Below, in pieces: positions 39,828-53,500 of a DNA stretch of 64,000 bases. Origin of the DNA: Unio delphinus (Eukaryota > Mollusca > Bivalvia > Unionida > Unionidae). The position numbers and the translations under genes are program-made. Under the pieces are notes generated by a model that was not told the DNA's origin, searched no databases, and worked only from the letters and a program-made list of their open reading frames with translations. Position 1 is the stretch's first letter. Each line of letters begins with the position of its first letter. Location of the stretch: positions 375,001-439,000 of the forward strand of contig JAQISU010000233.1 in the NCBI GenBank assembly GCA_029339505.1. The letters are read 5' to 3'.

Positions 39828-40420
39828 GTATATTGTAATATTAAAATGAATACTGTTATTTATCATTTTACATTTATAGGTCAGTATCTGAGTAATTTTT
39901 GCATATTGTAATATTAAAATGAATACTGTTATTTATCATTTTACATTTATAGGTCACTCATTTTGTATATTGTAATATTAAAATGAATACTGTTATTTAT
40001 CATTTTACATTTATAGGTCACTCATTTTGTATATTGTAATATTAAAATGAATACTGTTATTTATCATTTTACATTTATAGGTCACTAATTTTGTATATTG
40101 TACTATTAAAATGATTACTATTATTTATCATTTTACATTTATAGGTCACTAATTTTGTATATTGTAATATTAAAATGATTACTATTATTTATCATTTTAC
40201 ATTTATAGTTCACTCATTTTGTATATTGTAATATTAAAATGAATACTGTTATTTATCATTTTACATTTATATAGTCACTAATTTTGTATATTGTACTATT
40301 AAAATGAATACTGTTATTTATCATTTTACATTTATAGGTCACTCATTTTGTATATTGTAATATTAAAATGAATACTGTTATTTTTCATTTTACATTTGTA
40401 AGTCACTAATTTTGTATGGG
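39828..40420. repeat. 64-bp minisatellite, about nine copies
   Basis: Unit starts GTATATTGTAATATTAAAAT and ends TTATAGGTCACTCATTTT. Period is 64 bp for seven intervals, 65 for one and 73 between the first two. Copies are nearly identical, with alternating ACTCATTTT and ACTAATTTT variants. No coding meaning. Confidence 0.97.
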
Positions 40421-41089
40421 AAAATATGAACTAGTTTTTTTCTCTCAGAATATTACTGTACAACTTTTAGAAGTGATGTATTATTCTGAAAAAAGCTCAT
40501 TCATATTATTCCATATCAATTTTTGTCTTTATTAACTTTGTCAGAATGCATGATTCTGTAAATGTCAAGTTAATGGATACAGAAATGAGCATATAATGAA
40601 TTTGAATATTAAACTAAATACTTTCATGTGTAATTTAGCCAACTGGAATGTTGAACTGAATAATATAATGTATAATTTTGCATACTGGAATTTTGAACTG
40701 GTTAATCTTGTACAAATGAATTAACTAACTTGATGTGTTGATTAATTACAATTGGATAATAATGTAAACATGTTATGTGTTTATCTGAATGAAGATTTTA
40801 TTTTATTTGAAGAAATTGTATAGATCTGAAGTATATTTAAGACCTTTATGTCTTGTAGGTGAAAATTCTTGAAAGCTTATGTTCTGTTAAGATGAGATAT
40901 AAGTAGACAGTAAGTTTGGACTGTAAGTACTTATTAATCTGTCACTATACACAGTGGCACATCCTATAACTGCAATTACAATATATTTTTGTTGTTTGAC
41001 CTTTGAACACCCCAGTAATACATTTGAGTAAATGTTCTGTTACAAGGAACAATTTCCAGTTACTTATTTTGTTTATTATAGTAAGGGAG

Positions 41090-41342
41090 AGGGGCCTCCG
41101 AATGGCAGAGTGGTCTAAAGCGTTGTCTGTTACGAATCACTGCCATCTCACCTCTGTCTGCATGGGTTCAAGTCTCAGATTCGGTCAATGTGGGTATGTG
41201 AGAAAGCTTGCGAGTTGCTTCTCGTACGTCATGGTTCTTTCCAGGTTTTTTCTGTGTGGTCTTCCTCTACTATTAATACTGGACGCCATGTATAGCCTAC
41301 ATTATGCTGAAAAATGGCGTTAAACCATAAAAAATAAAAAAA
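41090..41342 (+). mobile_element. tRNA-headed SINE, family 2
   Basis: Head resembles a Leu/Ser-type tRNA (GGCAGAGTGGTCTAAAGCG, later GGGTTCAAGTCTC as B box), ending in AAAATGGCGTTAAACC and an A-rich tail. Flanked by a 12-bp target duplication ATAGT(A/G)AGGGAG at 41078-41089 and 41343-41354, direct evidence of retrotransposition. Confidence 0.93.
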
Positions 41343-42502
41343 ATAGTGAGGGAGTACTGTATTTGCATTGATGCTAGCTGCATGTAATTTTGTAGCTTCA
41401 AATATTTATATAGATGACATAACCATGGATTAGTGTATAGGTGAATGTAAAGTGTTAGACTGACATGAAATTGGAGGCCAGTAAGATGTGATTACTTAGT
41501 ACTGTTTCATAAAACTTGATGGCAATGAAACTGAGGTGAACAGAATCTGTTTACTGTTTATTAAAATTTAATATTCATGAAAAGAATGTACCATAATGTA
41601 CAGAGATTTATTTAGTAGAAAATGCTGAAATTCAGTTTGCTATAAAATAAAGGGAAAATAGTTATTGAGTGTCATGACATCCTGATGTCATGAAAAGTCA
41701 GATGTCACAATGCTGTATGAATTACATTATTGGCAGTATGATTATGCATAAATGGTAGATACAGTAACTGCCATTCCAAGGATACAAAATGGAAGATGAC
41801 TTGGTCTTTTGTCTGGTTGGGTATTAAACCAATGATCCTTCGATAACAAGTCCAGTGGTATGCCAGCTTAACCTAAGGTGATGTCCCTGTAGTAATGATA
41901 GTTTTCATTAAATATTTTAATGTCTTGCTAGGAGAACATTGTCTTTGACAATGCTTCAACTTTGTAATGGTATTCATTGGAGTCTTACAATACCATAAAC
42001 ACTTGTTTAAAGAGGTGGTCATCTTCAAACTGCATAGACTAAAGTCAGTGCAGTTTGGAGAAAACAGTAGTCCAAACAACATTGACCCTGATCTGCAGAT
42101 GCAATTACACTATGGCACGTTGTGATCTTTGTTGTTTGCAGTGTGACTCGTCTTGTAGTATACAACCTTGTAGTGAGAGCACCATATTCATATCTGCCTT
42201 TAACAGGAACTGTTATACAGAGTGGCATTATAGCGAGGCAATGCTGTAGTACTCTTACCCAAATAGTTCCACCAAATATTATACTGTGTCAATAGGACAA
42301 GTAGACACACATATTGAGTTCAGCATTTTTTCTCATTGCTATCACTTTTATCACATTTTAAATTTGAATTTAATCTATTTTCAGTGGAGAGACCTCCTAC
42401 AACAGAAAGGCCATCATTCAAGGTATCAAGCTTTATCAAATATCATACTGTATATGTCAAATATCATACTGTATATATTCTCTTAGAAGTTGAGAGAAAC
42501 TG

Positions 42503-42567
42503 CAAACAACATAGATCCTGATCTGCCATAGCATAATGTGCCTGCAGATCAGGGTCTGTGTTGTTTG
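42503..42567. repeat. Foldback repeat with 24-bp arms
   Basis: CAAACAACATAGATCCTGAT and its near-complement surround about 17 bp. Related words (CAGATCAGGGTCTGTG) recur at about 42086 and 42631, so this belongs to a local repeat family. Confidence 0.75.
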
Positions 42568-44882
42568 TTCTGCTGATTGCTCCTAACAAACCATACAGAA
42601 TTGGATTTGCCGATGCATTATGTATAATCAGATCAGGGTCTGTGCAGTTTGAGTTTGGTCAATTTTACCCTTAGGGTGAATTGCACTATTACAGTAAAAC
42701 CTGTTTAGAGGGACAACCCCTTCTGCCAACAGAAAGCAGTTTTTCAAGACAGGTGGTCTCTCATAGAAGGTTCATACAAAAAGACCAGTTTTCAAGGTCC
42801 GGTTTCAGAACAATTTCAAGAAAAATAACCATAATCACTGTACATATATTCTGTTCGAAGTTCTGGCTAAAATATTGTATGCCTTCATCTAAAAATAAAA
42901 CTATATAGTTATATAGCAATAAAGATATACTATTAACATTAAACCTGAAATCACCTTTACATTTGATGATCACATATTTTAGCATTTTAAATTGTTTCTG
43001 AATTACTTATTTTCCTTCATTAAAACGTAAATTTGTTTTACCGATGTTTCAGCTGCTTTTTTGCGAGTGGTCTGCTCTTTTTCACTTCAGTTACAATTAA
43101 TTAATTATTTTCTCCAGCCTTAAAATTTGTCTCTTTTTAGTTGGAGGTTCGTCCATTGTTATTGAGGTTCTAGGTGTTAAAATTATTAGTGCTTAGTTGT
43201 AGTATCAAATATTTTGACTGGTCTGTGGGAAAATGATAAAAATCAATAGATGTGCGTTGTATATCTAACAATTAATGAAATATAAAGAAAGTACTAAACA
43301 ACTATCTCATCTTATAGCATCCAGAAACAGAATCATTTACTTAGAGACAAAAGTCAATGGCTTCATTTAAAGATGAGATACAGGGATTAATTCTATAAGC
43401 TTTATGTGTAACCCGGTCACACCAACTTCAATAGATAACAGCTTTGTGGTTGAGATGTAATCACTTAACATTGGAGGGGGAAGAGGGATATTTCAAATGT
43501 CTTAAGTCTTAAACACTGCCAGTTGAATCCCGCAAATGATTCTCTCTAGCTGGTTTAATTAGACAATGATTTTATTCACCCAATAAGGCAATATGGATTA
43601 ACTCTGAAGACAAACAATATACGCGACCACTATGTCAACTTTGGAACTATCATTACTAATCAAGCAGTTGTTGTAACAATTAATTACATATAGGTCAGTG
43701 GTGTCTGCCTATTCTCACGATACAGTTCTTGATAGGGGGGGGTGTTGATCCTCGTGTCTCTCCCCAGCACATACAGCTGGTTTGAGTCGATAAGAGGTAC
43801 ACCATCTACTAGAATATGTGATAAAAGGTGTAGTGGATCCCTGTCCACCCATGAATGCGGTTTATGGTGTATATTTTTATGTATTCTTTTTATTTTTATT
43901 ATTAATTTGGATGACAGTTAATCTTTGCTTTGTTTGTCAAATTATAAAAGTTTCATTACCCATAAAGGAATTTTGACTGATAATACTTTCAAATCTCTAT
44001 TCGAGCTATAGAGAATATTGATTTCTTTACAGTCCAATTCCTTAAACTTAGGATTGTACTCTTTACCTTAAAACTACAAAGTCCCAGGGCCAATTTCCTT
44101 TCCTTTAAAAATAATAGTATTTTAAATATATAAAACCCAGTTGACTTTGCCAAAGTCATTTGTCCATTTGTGTGTGATTTGTAATTTTAGCTTGTATGTT
44201 GTAAAGTATTTCTGTATGGACAGGCACTAGTTATATCAAATAGTAGAGTTGTTTCCCTTATATACCCTTTAGTGTAATTTTGAATAAAGATTTACAAAAT
44301 TAAAATAAAATATATAATAAAAGAAATAAATAAATAGAAGGTATATAAAAAGTTAAGTTCAAAAGGTGCATTTTTATTTAAATAATTTGTGTACTTGTTT
44401 GCTAAGAATTTCTTTTAAAAGCTGTGCCTTTAAAATAAACATGTCTATCTGCGGTATGTTTTACCATTGGTCTTTCGGATTGTGATTGTCATAGCAGTCG
44501 TAAACGTTATAGCCTTGATATAGTCTAAATTAGACTACTTTGGAGAAAAAAGTTTGAACAGAAAATTTTGAATAGTTTTTAGTAAACTATTAAGGTATTT
44601 TAAGTTGTTTTATAGGACCTTAGCCCTATTAGAGTTCTATTGTCTAAAAGTTTGAGAGTGCCTTAGCACTGAAAGATAAAAGAAAAGAATTTTCCATATT
44701 CGCTTTCTTTGTATTCCTTTACAGACTGAAAAATTATGTAATAAGTTGGGTTCTCTGTAGCAGTTTACAGAGAGAGTGCTTTGTAATCTTAATCATTGCA
44801 TTACTTCAAAGATGTGTATCTCTATGTGTATTGAAAAACTTGTATATAACCAAGTTCAACTATAGCAGCAACTATTAAGAAG

Positions 44883-45433
44883 ATGCGTTTACTTTTGCTT
44901 GGACACAGCGTAATTGCTAATTTGGATTATAATTCTGTTAGAAATTCAATTAGGATGCCATGCAGATTAAGTATTGGATTTTTTGGAGTACTTGATGCAC
45001 AAGTATCCACATTTTCGGGTTTGGAGTTTACCCCAGTACCAGACATTATTTTTATGCAAGTGGGAGAGAATGTGATAGGGATAAAACATCCCTCAGAAAT
45101 TTTTTCCAAAATTCAGGAACTGTGTTTGCAGTTAAAAGATGCGGGAGTAAGATTCATTTTAATTGGGAGTCTCTTTATTCATCGTAAGCAGAGAGGACTG
45201 ACCATAAGAGAGTACTATTACAGAGCTCATTTCATTAATTGTTTACTGAGGAGATTTGTACAGACAATACCAGGTTTGATAGGGATGCCATGTCCTATGA
45301 TAAGGCCTGGAAGCAGGCTAAGTGCAGGAATAATTTGTCTAGTTCCCTACTTTTTATACCCACTGCGTTGATCACCCCTATGCAAATAGTAGAGAATAAT
45401 GCAGGGAGCATGCGAAGCTGGGAACCAGACTAG
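44883..45433 (+). pseudogene. SGNH-hydrolase-like fragment of a retroelement
   Basis: Open frame 44883-45371 with RLLLLGHSVIANLD (block I-like, with His for the usual Asp), PDIIFMQVGEN (GxN-type block) and GVRFILIGSLF. After about 45250 the likely continuation lies in another frame (ending at 45433), so it is broken. SGNH domains of this type are carried by Ngaro/DIRS-like and other invertebrate elements; a tract GATAGGGGGGGGTG near 43730 could be element flank. No reverse transcriptase or recombinase is visible nearby, so the parent element is unknown. Confidence 0.5.
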
Positions 45434-47579
45434 GAAATAATCTACATATATTTTAGTCTAGTTAATGACATAAGCTGCAAAACAGTTGTTAAATTAATTC
45501 AGAGATCTGTGCCAGTCTATTTTTTTATTATTTAGACTGGCATGAGCAGTCATTTTTATATGCAGGGATTAAATAATGGTCAGTGTCGAAATGCATATTT
45601 TGCCAAGACATTGCAGTGATGTAGCTTTCAGCAGGTAGTCTCTCATAAACAGTATATATTAAAATTGTTGTGTATTGCGATTGTGGTTGGAAATGACAAG
45701 TGTTCATTCATAGCAGATGTCACACAAAGCAGTTTTTACTATAGTCAACTGTGATTGATCAGTCTTGATAAATAGCAGTAACAGATGCAGATGAGGTTCA
45801 GTCGGTTTCTGGGTAATAACTTTTCTTGTGGATCATTCAAAAGTAATAGAATTTGTAGACATCTTGCACTTGAGATAAGAAAGAATCCTATTAATTTCAG
45901 TGTCCAAAAGTTAAGGTTATTTTGACAGAAAAAGGAAGAGGCTGTATATTATACAGCGCAGTCATTTTCAACAGGTTATATGTATGGTGTATGTATATAT
46001 ATATTAAGGTATAGTCACATTGCTTGAAATTTTAAGTCTTATCTGAGCTCTCTGTAAACATCTTGTGTATCCTGGACCCGCATAAGCCTTATCTAGCAGG
46101 TCTTGCTTCACAAATTTTGTCTTGCACCTTTCCAGATAAAAACAATAATGCACAATAAGTGTGATGTCATCTATAGGCATCAGTGATGCTAACTTTGTTG
46201 GGTTTTTTTTGTTGTTGTTGCAAACCCATAACTCAAACAAGGTAAGGTGTTCATTGTTGTTTCCATCCTGGCATCTCGTTAATTCTCAATACATGTAGTT
46301 CTGGACATGTATAGTTGAAAGATAATAATGAATCATTGCATTTAAACTTAGTGCTGGACTACTATTTTTTTTCACCTGGACCTGTAGTTTTCAAAAGACC
46401 AAGAGTCTGTCACAAGCCTATAGAGAGCTCAGATTTATGTCATCAAAATAATAAAGAGGGAATTAATGTGATTGATCATTAGTCACAGTTACAATCTTTT
46501 AATAATTCCACGTTTAATAAAGTTAACATTCAAGTTCCCGTGTGATACAAGACTCTGTCGCATCAATCTGAAATAGGGAATTTCATAATGGGGGTGTGTC
46601 ATTTTATTATGATCTGCCAAAGTCATGAATATACACTGTATTTTATGTTTTATGGAATTACAATTACTAAAGGATGTGTTTGTGTCTTTGAAGCATGAAT
46701 TTAAGCATGTGTACCTGGTTTAAATGAAACTCTATTACATGTATTTGAAAATATAAGTTGAAATTCAATGTGGATACAGACCAAGTTTATGATAGTAGAC
46801 ATATTCAGGTAACTGTATTCTAATTACATTTAGTAGATGGTTTGTATAACCTTGAGATTCCATGAATTTGAAGAGTTGCCTTGGAAAGTTAGTGATTTTT
46901 GAAAAGTTTCTTAAAATCCTTGAAAAGTTGTTTAATTTAAGTTTTCCCAATTTTTTTAAATATCTTTTCTGGTAAATTTCAAAAAGTTGAAACTATGAAA
47001 TCTTAATTCTTTTTGAATTTATAATATTTTTATTTGCTCATTATCCAAACATAAAATGAAAATAAATTGGGATGGTCAGATAATACTAACACCTGTAATA
47101 ACCTTACAATGTGAAAAGGGTGATATGTTGTGATAACATGAAAGTAGCACCTGTTTGCAGTAATGGTGCTCTAATTAGTTACTTGCCTTATCTCCTTTTT
47201 CTCATTATGTAGTAATACAAAAAATATAACTTATGGAAGTCTTTGAAAACGTCTTGAAAAGTCCAAAGAAAAACAACTATATTTGATTGTGTGATGCACT
47301 GGTGTGATTATTTATCTTAAAATTGTTATTCTTAATTTGAGTATTGTTTTCAAGGATTCACACAATATTCTGTCTCAAAGTCATGTTTAATAAATTAATG
47401 TCAGAAACATCAAAAACAATAAACTTATATAAGTTTACTAAACTTGTAATGTTGGTAACCTTGGTAACCTACAATGTAATTGTTAGAGGTACAAATTTCT
47501 GCAGTAGTATAATTGTAGTAAAATTATATGGATTCATTTGTCAAACCTAAAGTTCATAATTTGAATTATCTTCTTTCAG
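45434..47579. other. Probable intron sequence upstream of the first visible TIGAR exon
   Basis: No ORF with coding character. Searched by eye for an exon with an RHG-type active-site motif and found none. Confidence 0.45.
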
Positions 47580-50500
47580 GTCAGACTGATGTCCCATTGT
47601 CAGGTATTGGAGTTGAACAGGCTCGACTTGCAGGACATCATCTACAGAATGAACGCTTCACGCATGTCTTCTCGAGCGACTTATTGCGTGCCAGCCAAAC
47701 AGCTCAGGTTATCATGGAGGAGAATAAAGTGAGCCACTGCTCGATCAAATATGATAAAAGACTCCGAGAAAGGGTATGGCCACCAATGAGTGTTTGGTTT
47801 ATTAGGTTGTTGCAGAAATATATTTTTATTCTCTTTATAATGCTTGATTTTAATGTTGTACATAAAATCTGCACAAAAAAAATAATTTTTGATTCTAGTT
47901 AAACATTGTTTTGAATTAAACCTCTTGTTCTCCAGTAAAATATATGTGAATCAGATTCCAAAAGCTTACGGTTAAAATAAAAGAAAAATAATATTGTCCA
48001 GACTTATAGATGTTGTTACCTTCTCTGACTAACATTGTTTGCTCTATATCTGAAGCACCGGTAATGTAAAATGAGCAGGCTAGCTTCTCATATGGATTTG
48101 TAATAGTGGTCATTTCAAGTAAAAAAAAATAATCACTTTTGTGCAGTTTAGGGTCACAATTTGTGATCTAAAACAGAAAAAAAACTAATTTTTTTTTTTT
48201 AATATTTGAAATTTTTTACATGGACAAAGAACAAGGAAAGGAGATTTTTCTGACACTTGGCACTAGGAAGACCATTCCTAGTTGGTCCTATTGCTTATTC
48301 AGATTTTTTTTCAAAAGCATGTTGCAGACCATCAAATCATCACAAATCTTTCTAAACTTCAGGAAACCAAAAATATTTAGACCTATATATTGAAGCAGCC
48401 ATGCATTATGGGGAATGAGGGAGAATGAGAGATCGAAGAACAATATTGAAAATCAAATTGTCCTCTTTCATAAGGTGTAGAAAATTGGATTGCAAAGACA
48501 TATCTTCACTAAACATTTGCTTTACAGGTTTATGATGGAGGCATAAATGGAGGTATAACATGACAAAATATGTTTGGAGATAATTGCTTATATTTAAAGA
48601 ATTAGTATCCCTTTTGTACCATTTCAAAGAGTCATTGTTAACTGTAATGATTATTCAGTTTCTTGAACATTATTTTGGATATTTTGAGTGTTGGAATTTT
48701 AACATTTCATAATGAACTGATGTTTATTTTAATGATCAGTTATTTATCAGGATATGTAATCAAACTATACCAGTATTTCTGTATACTGAACCAGGATAGT
48801 CTTGTTTTAGATTTTGTGGTAAGTTTACCAATGATGATGACATATATTGTTTACATTAGTCATGGTTTCAGTATAATGTTGGCCATTACCTCTTGATATT
48901 TTTATCTCAGAAGGTGGGTTGGGGGCTGAGTGGTCTAAAGTGCATTACATTACGGATCACTGCCATCTCACCTATGTATGCGTGGGTTCAAGTCTCAGAT
49001 TCTGCCAATGTGGGTATGTCAGAAAGCTTGCCAGTAGCTTCTTGTGGGTTGGTGGTTCATTCCAAAGGTTTTCCCAGCTTCTTCCTCACCATTAATACTG
49101 GTTGCCATGTATAGCCTATCGTGTGCTGACAAATGGTGTTAAACGCTACAACAACAACAATCTCTGAAGGTGAAAATATCGTTAATGGTATACATCTGTC
49201 ATCTATCCATTCATTCATGCGACAAACCTTCATCTTAAACTCAGAATATTTGCTTATATATTTGACGATTTCCGTATTGAGGTAGATCCTAGCATATTAA
49301 TAAAATGATTTTGGATTGGATTTGGATGAGCTTGTTACCATTCTGAGGGCCGTATTTCTGATCCACGTATGACAAAGCTTGGAATATATACTTATATCAT
49401 AATGATTAAGATCTTGGATGTGTTTGATAATGAGTGAGATTCACATGTAGTAATGAGGTATTCTTGCTTGGCTGACCTTGTTACCACTCTGGTGGAATCC
49501 ATATTTCTGATGAGGTTTTAAACAGATTTGGAGTGTTTAGTTATATTATTAAAGCAGCTCAGACAAGTTTGATAATGAGTGAGATCCACATTATTAATAA
49601 GGTAGTCTTGCATCATGATTCAATTTTGAACATTCTTAACATATGGGCTTATGCTAGCAAGATTTTGGATGGTTTCTGTGGAGAGTGAGACCCACATAAA
49701 TTCAAATGGATAGCCAGTGTAGGGTTCAAAGCACAGGGAGGTGTGCTATGATTGTGGTACTCTAAGGATGATCCAAGCAGCTGTATTTTAAACTTTCTGA
49801 AGTTTCTGGATTAGATATTGAGACAGACCAGACAGAATTACAGAGTTGCAATAGTCCAGTCTTGAAAGTACTAATGAACACACAATCTCTAATGGTTTTT
49901 ACTTTGTCACAGAAGAAATTTGTTAACAGGTCCAGAAGGTCAGCTATAGACAAGGTAGTTGGAAGTGGTGTACATTTGTTCCTTGACATTAGCTTGTTAG
50001 TAATCTTGAAGATCTCTTTAAAGATGGCAGTTTCTGTTAACTTAGTAATGTAGTGGGCTGATTTGATTGCATGGACTATGCATAGCTGCCAACTGTCCCG
50101 TTTTTTCCGTATTTGTCCCGTATTTTGGACCTGAATACGGGTGTACGTTTTTTTTGCAAAAAATACGTTTTTTAATTTAAAAAATAATAATAATAAAATT
50201 TCTTTGGAATTGTCAGTTTTGAACGCGCTCTCGGTTCTATTTTGACAGAATATATCACATGTATATACGAAAGCAGTTCTACAATACGATTGGTTCATTC
50301 GAAATCGAGGCTACCAGGCCTGTCGTTTTCCGCCATATTGGATTTTGCAATAGTTACCGCTGTTGTTGCATCTAGTCTTCATAATATTAAGCTTCTAATC
50401 ATGATAAATTGGAAGGCATAATATTCAGAATTTTCTCCAGGAGAAATAAATAGGAGACAACTGGAATGATATTTGTGCCGTCTTGTATAGATTTGTGAAA

Positions 50501-53500
50501 CCATATAGTAAAGGAGAAAAATTGACGTTTTGCAAATTGTGTAGCGTGATTTCGCTATTGGGCACGGAGGCGCCTATGAAATGCAAAAGCACGAAAAAGC
50601 TGATAAACATCAGTTTCCTGCTTCATCACACACAACTCAGCCTGAACTTACGACGCAGATAATGACCGTGAGAACCTTAATGTACATCTATCGAAATTTG
50701 ATTTTTAAATTTCTTTTAGAAATAAACCTTCATTTTTCAGTTACTAGTGTTGTTGGCGATTTATTTAGCATAAGTTTTTCAGACATTAAAATCGCAAAAG
50801 ATAATTCTTATGCTTTAACGAAAACATTTAAATAAGAAAATCTCAGAACTGAGATAATCAATGAAAGTTGGTACATTGAAATCAATGATTAAAAAAGAAA
50901 CTAGGCATGGAAAGGGCTCCTATAAATACCTTGTGTTTGAGTGTGTTGCACTCTTGCACCTTTTGAATGGGCACCCATATGGAACATGGTGCAACTCCAG
51001 AAGATACAAATGTGCATCTTTGACATTAAATAATTATGTAAGGCACTGTCCAACTTTTCTGATGGTTGTATATGTTGTAAATAGATACATATGCATTGAA
51101 ATTTAAAAATCAGTATTTGTTCCTGAAAATCAGTATTTTTGTCACAAGTAATCAGTATTTTTGCACTCTGGGGTTGGCAGCTATGACTATGTGGCGTTTT
51201 TCTAAGCAGCTTCATAGATTTCCTTATGAATAAAGTATGTTGTACATAATACACTAGTAGCGCCAAAAAATGAAATAATCCTGTTAGATTCAACTGTTTA
51301 CCATCTTAACTGTACGAGTTCTAATGTTCTATCATATTTTCTTGTGCACTTACATAGCATGAAACATTTCATCATGTACTCAAGTAATTCATGAAACATA
51401 AACATATTTTAATTTGAAATTAACTGCACCTTGGAATTTTCCATTCTGGCTCATGCTTTCATCTGATTTCAAGGTACACATTGTTTGCCATCATCTTTTA
51501 CAATAATTACCTATGTTGTCAGTATTACTTTTCCAGCTAATGAATCTTTAATTAAATGACATTTGTGTATTTGCATAAATTTAGTCTAATCTACATTATT
51601 TCAAACTCAGAATAGATAAATATTCTTTGCCATAGCAGTAACTTTTACCTCAAAAATATATTAAACTATCAGCCTTCTAAAACTTTGCAATGAAACTTGG
51701 CCAACAGTTAGACATATTGAATGGTTCTACCGTAAAAAATATAGATATTTATTGCCATCATACAGTTGTATCTTGAAATTTACCAGTGCTTGTACCAAAA
51801 TAGACATGCAAGATCTGGCTGAAACAGTTCATGGTTGAAGGTGCATTGTGCACTGGCCGATCCAAGTTACATTGATTTCTGTTGGAAGCACATTATACAG
51901 TTGTATATCTAAGTTAAACAGTTCACCGTTATACATGCATAATGCAGTAGCAGATCTGGATTTCACATTTCACTGTAAGAAGTATATTAGGCATTTGCAG
52001 ATCTTGGTTAAACATTTCACTGTTATACATGCATAATGCAGTAGCAGATCTGGGTTTCACATTTCACTGTTATACATGCATTATGCAGGGGCATATATGG
52101 GTTTCACAGTTCACTGTAAGAAGTATATTAGGCATTTGCAGATCTTGGTTAACATTTCACTGTTATACATGCATAATGCAGTAGCAGATCTGGGTTTCAC
52201 ATTTCACTGTTATACATGCATTATGCAGGGGCATATATGGGTTTCACAGTTCACTGTAAGAAGTATATTAGGCATTTGCAGATCTTGGTTTCACATTTCA
52301 CTGTTATACATGCATAATGCAGTAGCAGATCTGGGTTTCACATTTCACTGTTATACATGCATTATGCAGGGGCATATATGGGTTTCACAGTTCACTGTAG
52401 GAAGTACAATTTGCAGGGTCAGATCTAGGTTACATATTTCAGGCAGTGTAGTGCATATGGGTATATTTAGACTAGATTCACTTGGTGTTGACAGATACTA
52501 CAAAATTAAAAGTCTTACTTTAAAAAGTAATGTCATAAATGATTGGTCAGAACAAAATCTCAAGTAAATTTTACAATTTTCGTTTCTTTTGCTTGCAAGC
52601 TCAACTTTGTTAGTATTGAAATCTTTGCAACAGTGATATCAGGATCACAATATTGATTGCTGTCTTTGAACAAGGTAGGCTATGCTCATTCCCAGGATGA
52701 ATTTATAAGAGTCCAATGATGAAAGAGGCTTTATTACATTTTGATTCATATTTTGAAGTTACTTATTTCTTGGCCTTTTTCTCCACAGAAATTTGGGTCA
52801 GCAGAGGGAAAATCCAGTAAAGATCTTGTGGCAGCAGCAAAGAAAGCAAGAAAGAAATTGGTAGACTACACACCTGTTGGGGCAGAAACAATAGAACAGG
52901 TTTGTACACTCTCGTTGGGGCAGAAACAGAAAAGCAGACTTGTACATTATATAAATGGTTTATTAGAGCTGTGAGACTTTTTAATCTACATGATGGAAGC
53001 AAATCTTGGGACAAATCCTTCCATTTTTCACAACTTTTATAATTATAAGGAACTTCTTTCCATATTTAAGAAATACACAAGAATTTACATTGATGTCTCA
53101 AAGGATGAGGAAAAGGCTGCATATCCTAAATTTGTGGAAATCATACTGCAGAAGTTTACTTGCCATCAGAAATCAAGAATAGCATATGCCTAGTACTAAT
53201 ATTAGTACCCCTACTCCTACCTTGTGTAATGGGTACTAACATAAACCGATGCGTGTCAATGGAACAAGCAGGGTGTGTGGCCTAATCAACAATTTTAAAC
53301 ATGTTCCTTGCAAATAATGAAATAAATTGAGTAGTTCTCTGTTTTTTAATATCAGAAATATTGCAAATCATTGCAGAAATAGGTCTCAAATCTTGTTTAC
53401 CTCACTTATCCGGTATTTTCATTTAGATGATCTGCAATATTAGTTCAAGTAATGACTACTTCCATTCTCAACCTCATTTGTTTGTGAACCATATAAGGAC

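Noticed and set aside
52076..52567. 163-codon ORF with repeated peptide blocks
   Set aside because: Follows exactly the 140-bp tandem array and is intronic to the TIGAR-like gene.
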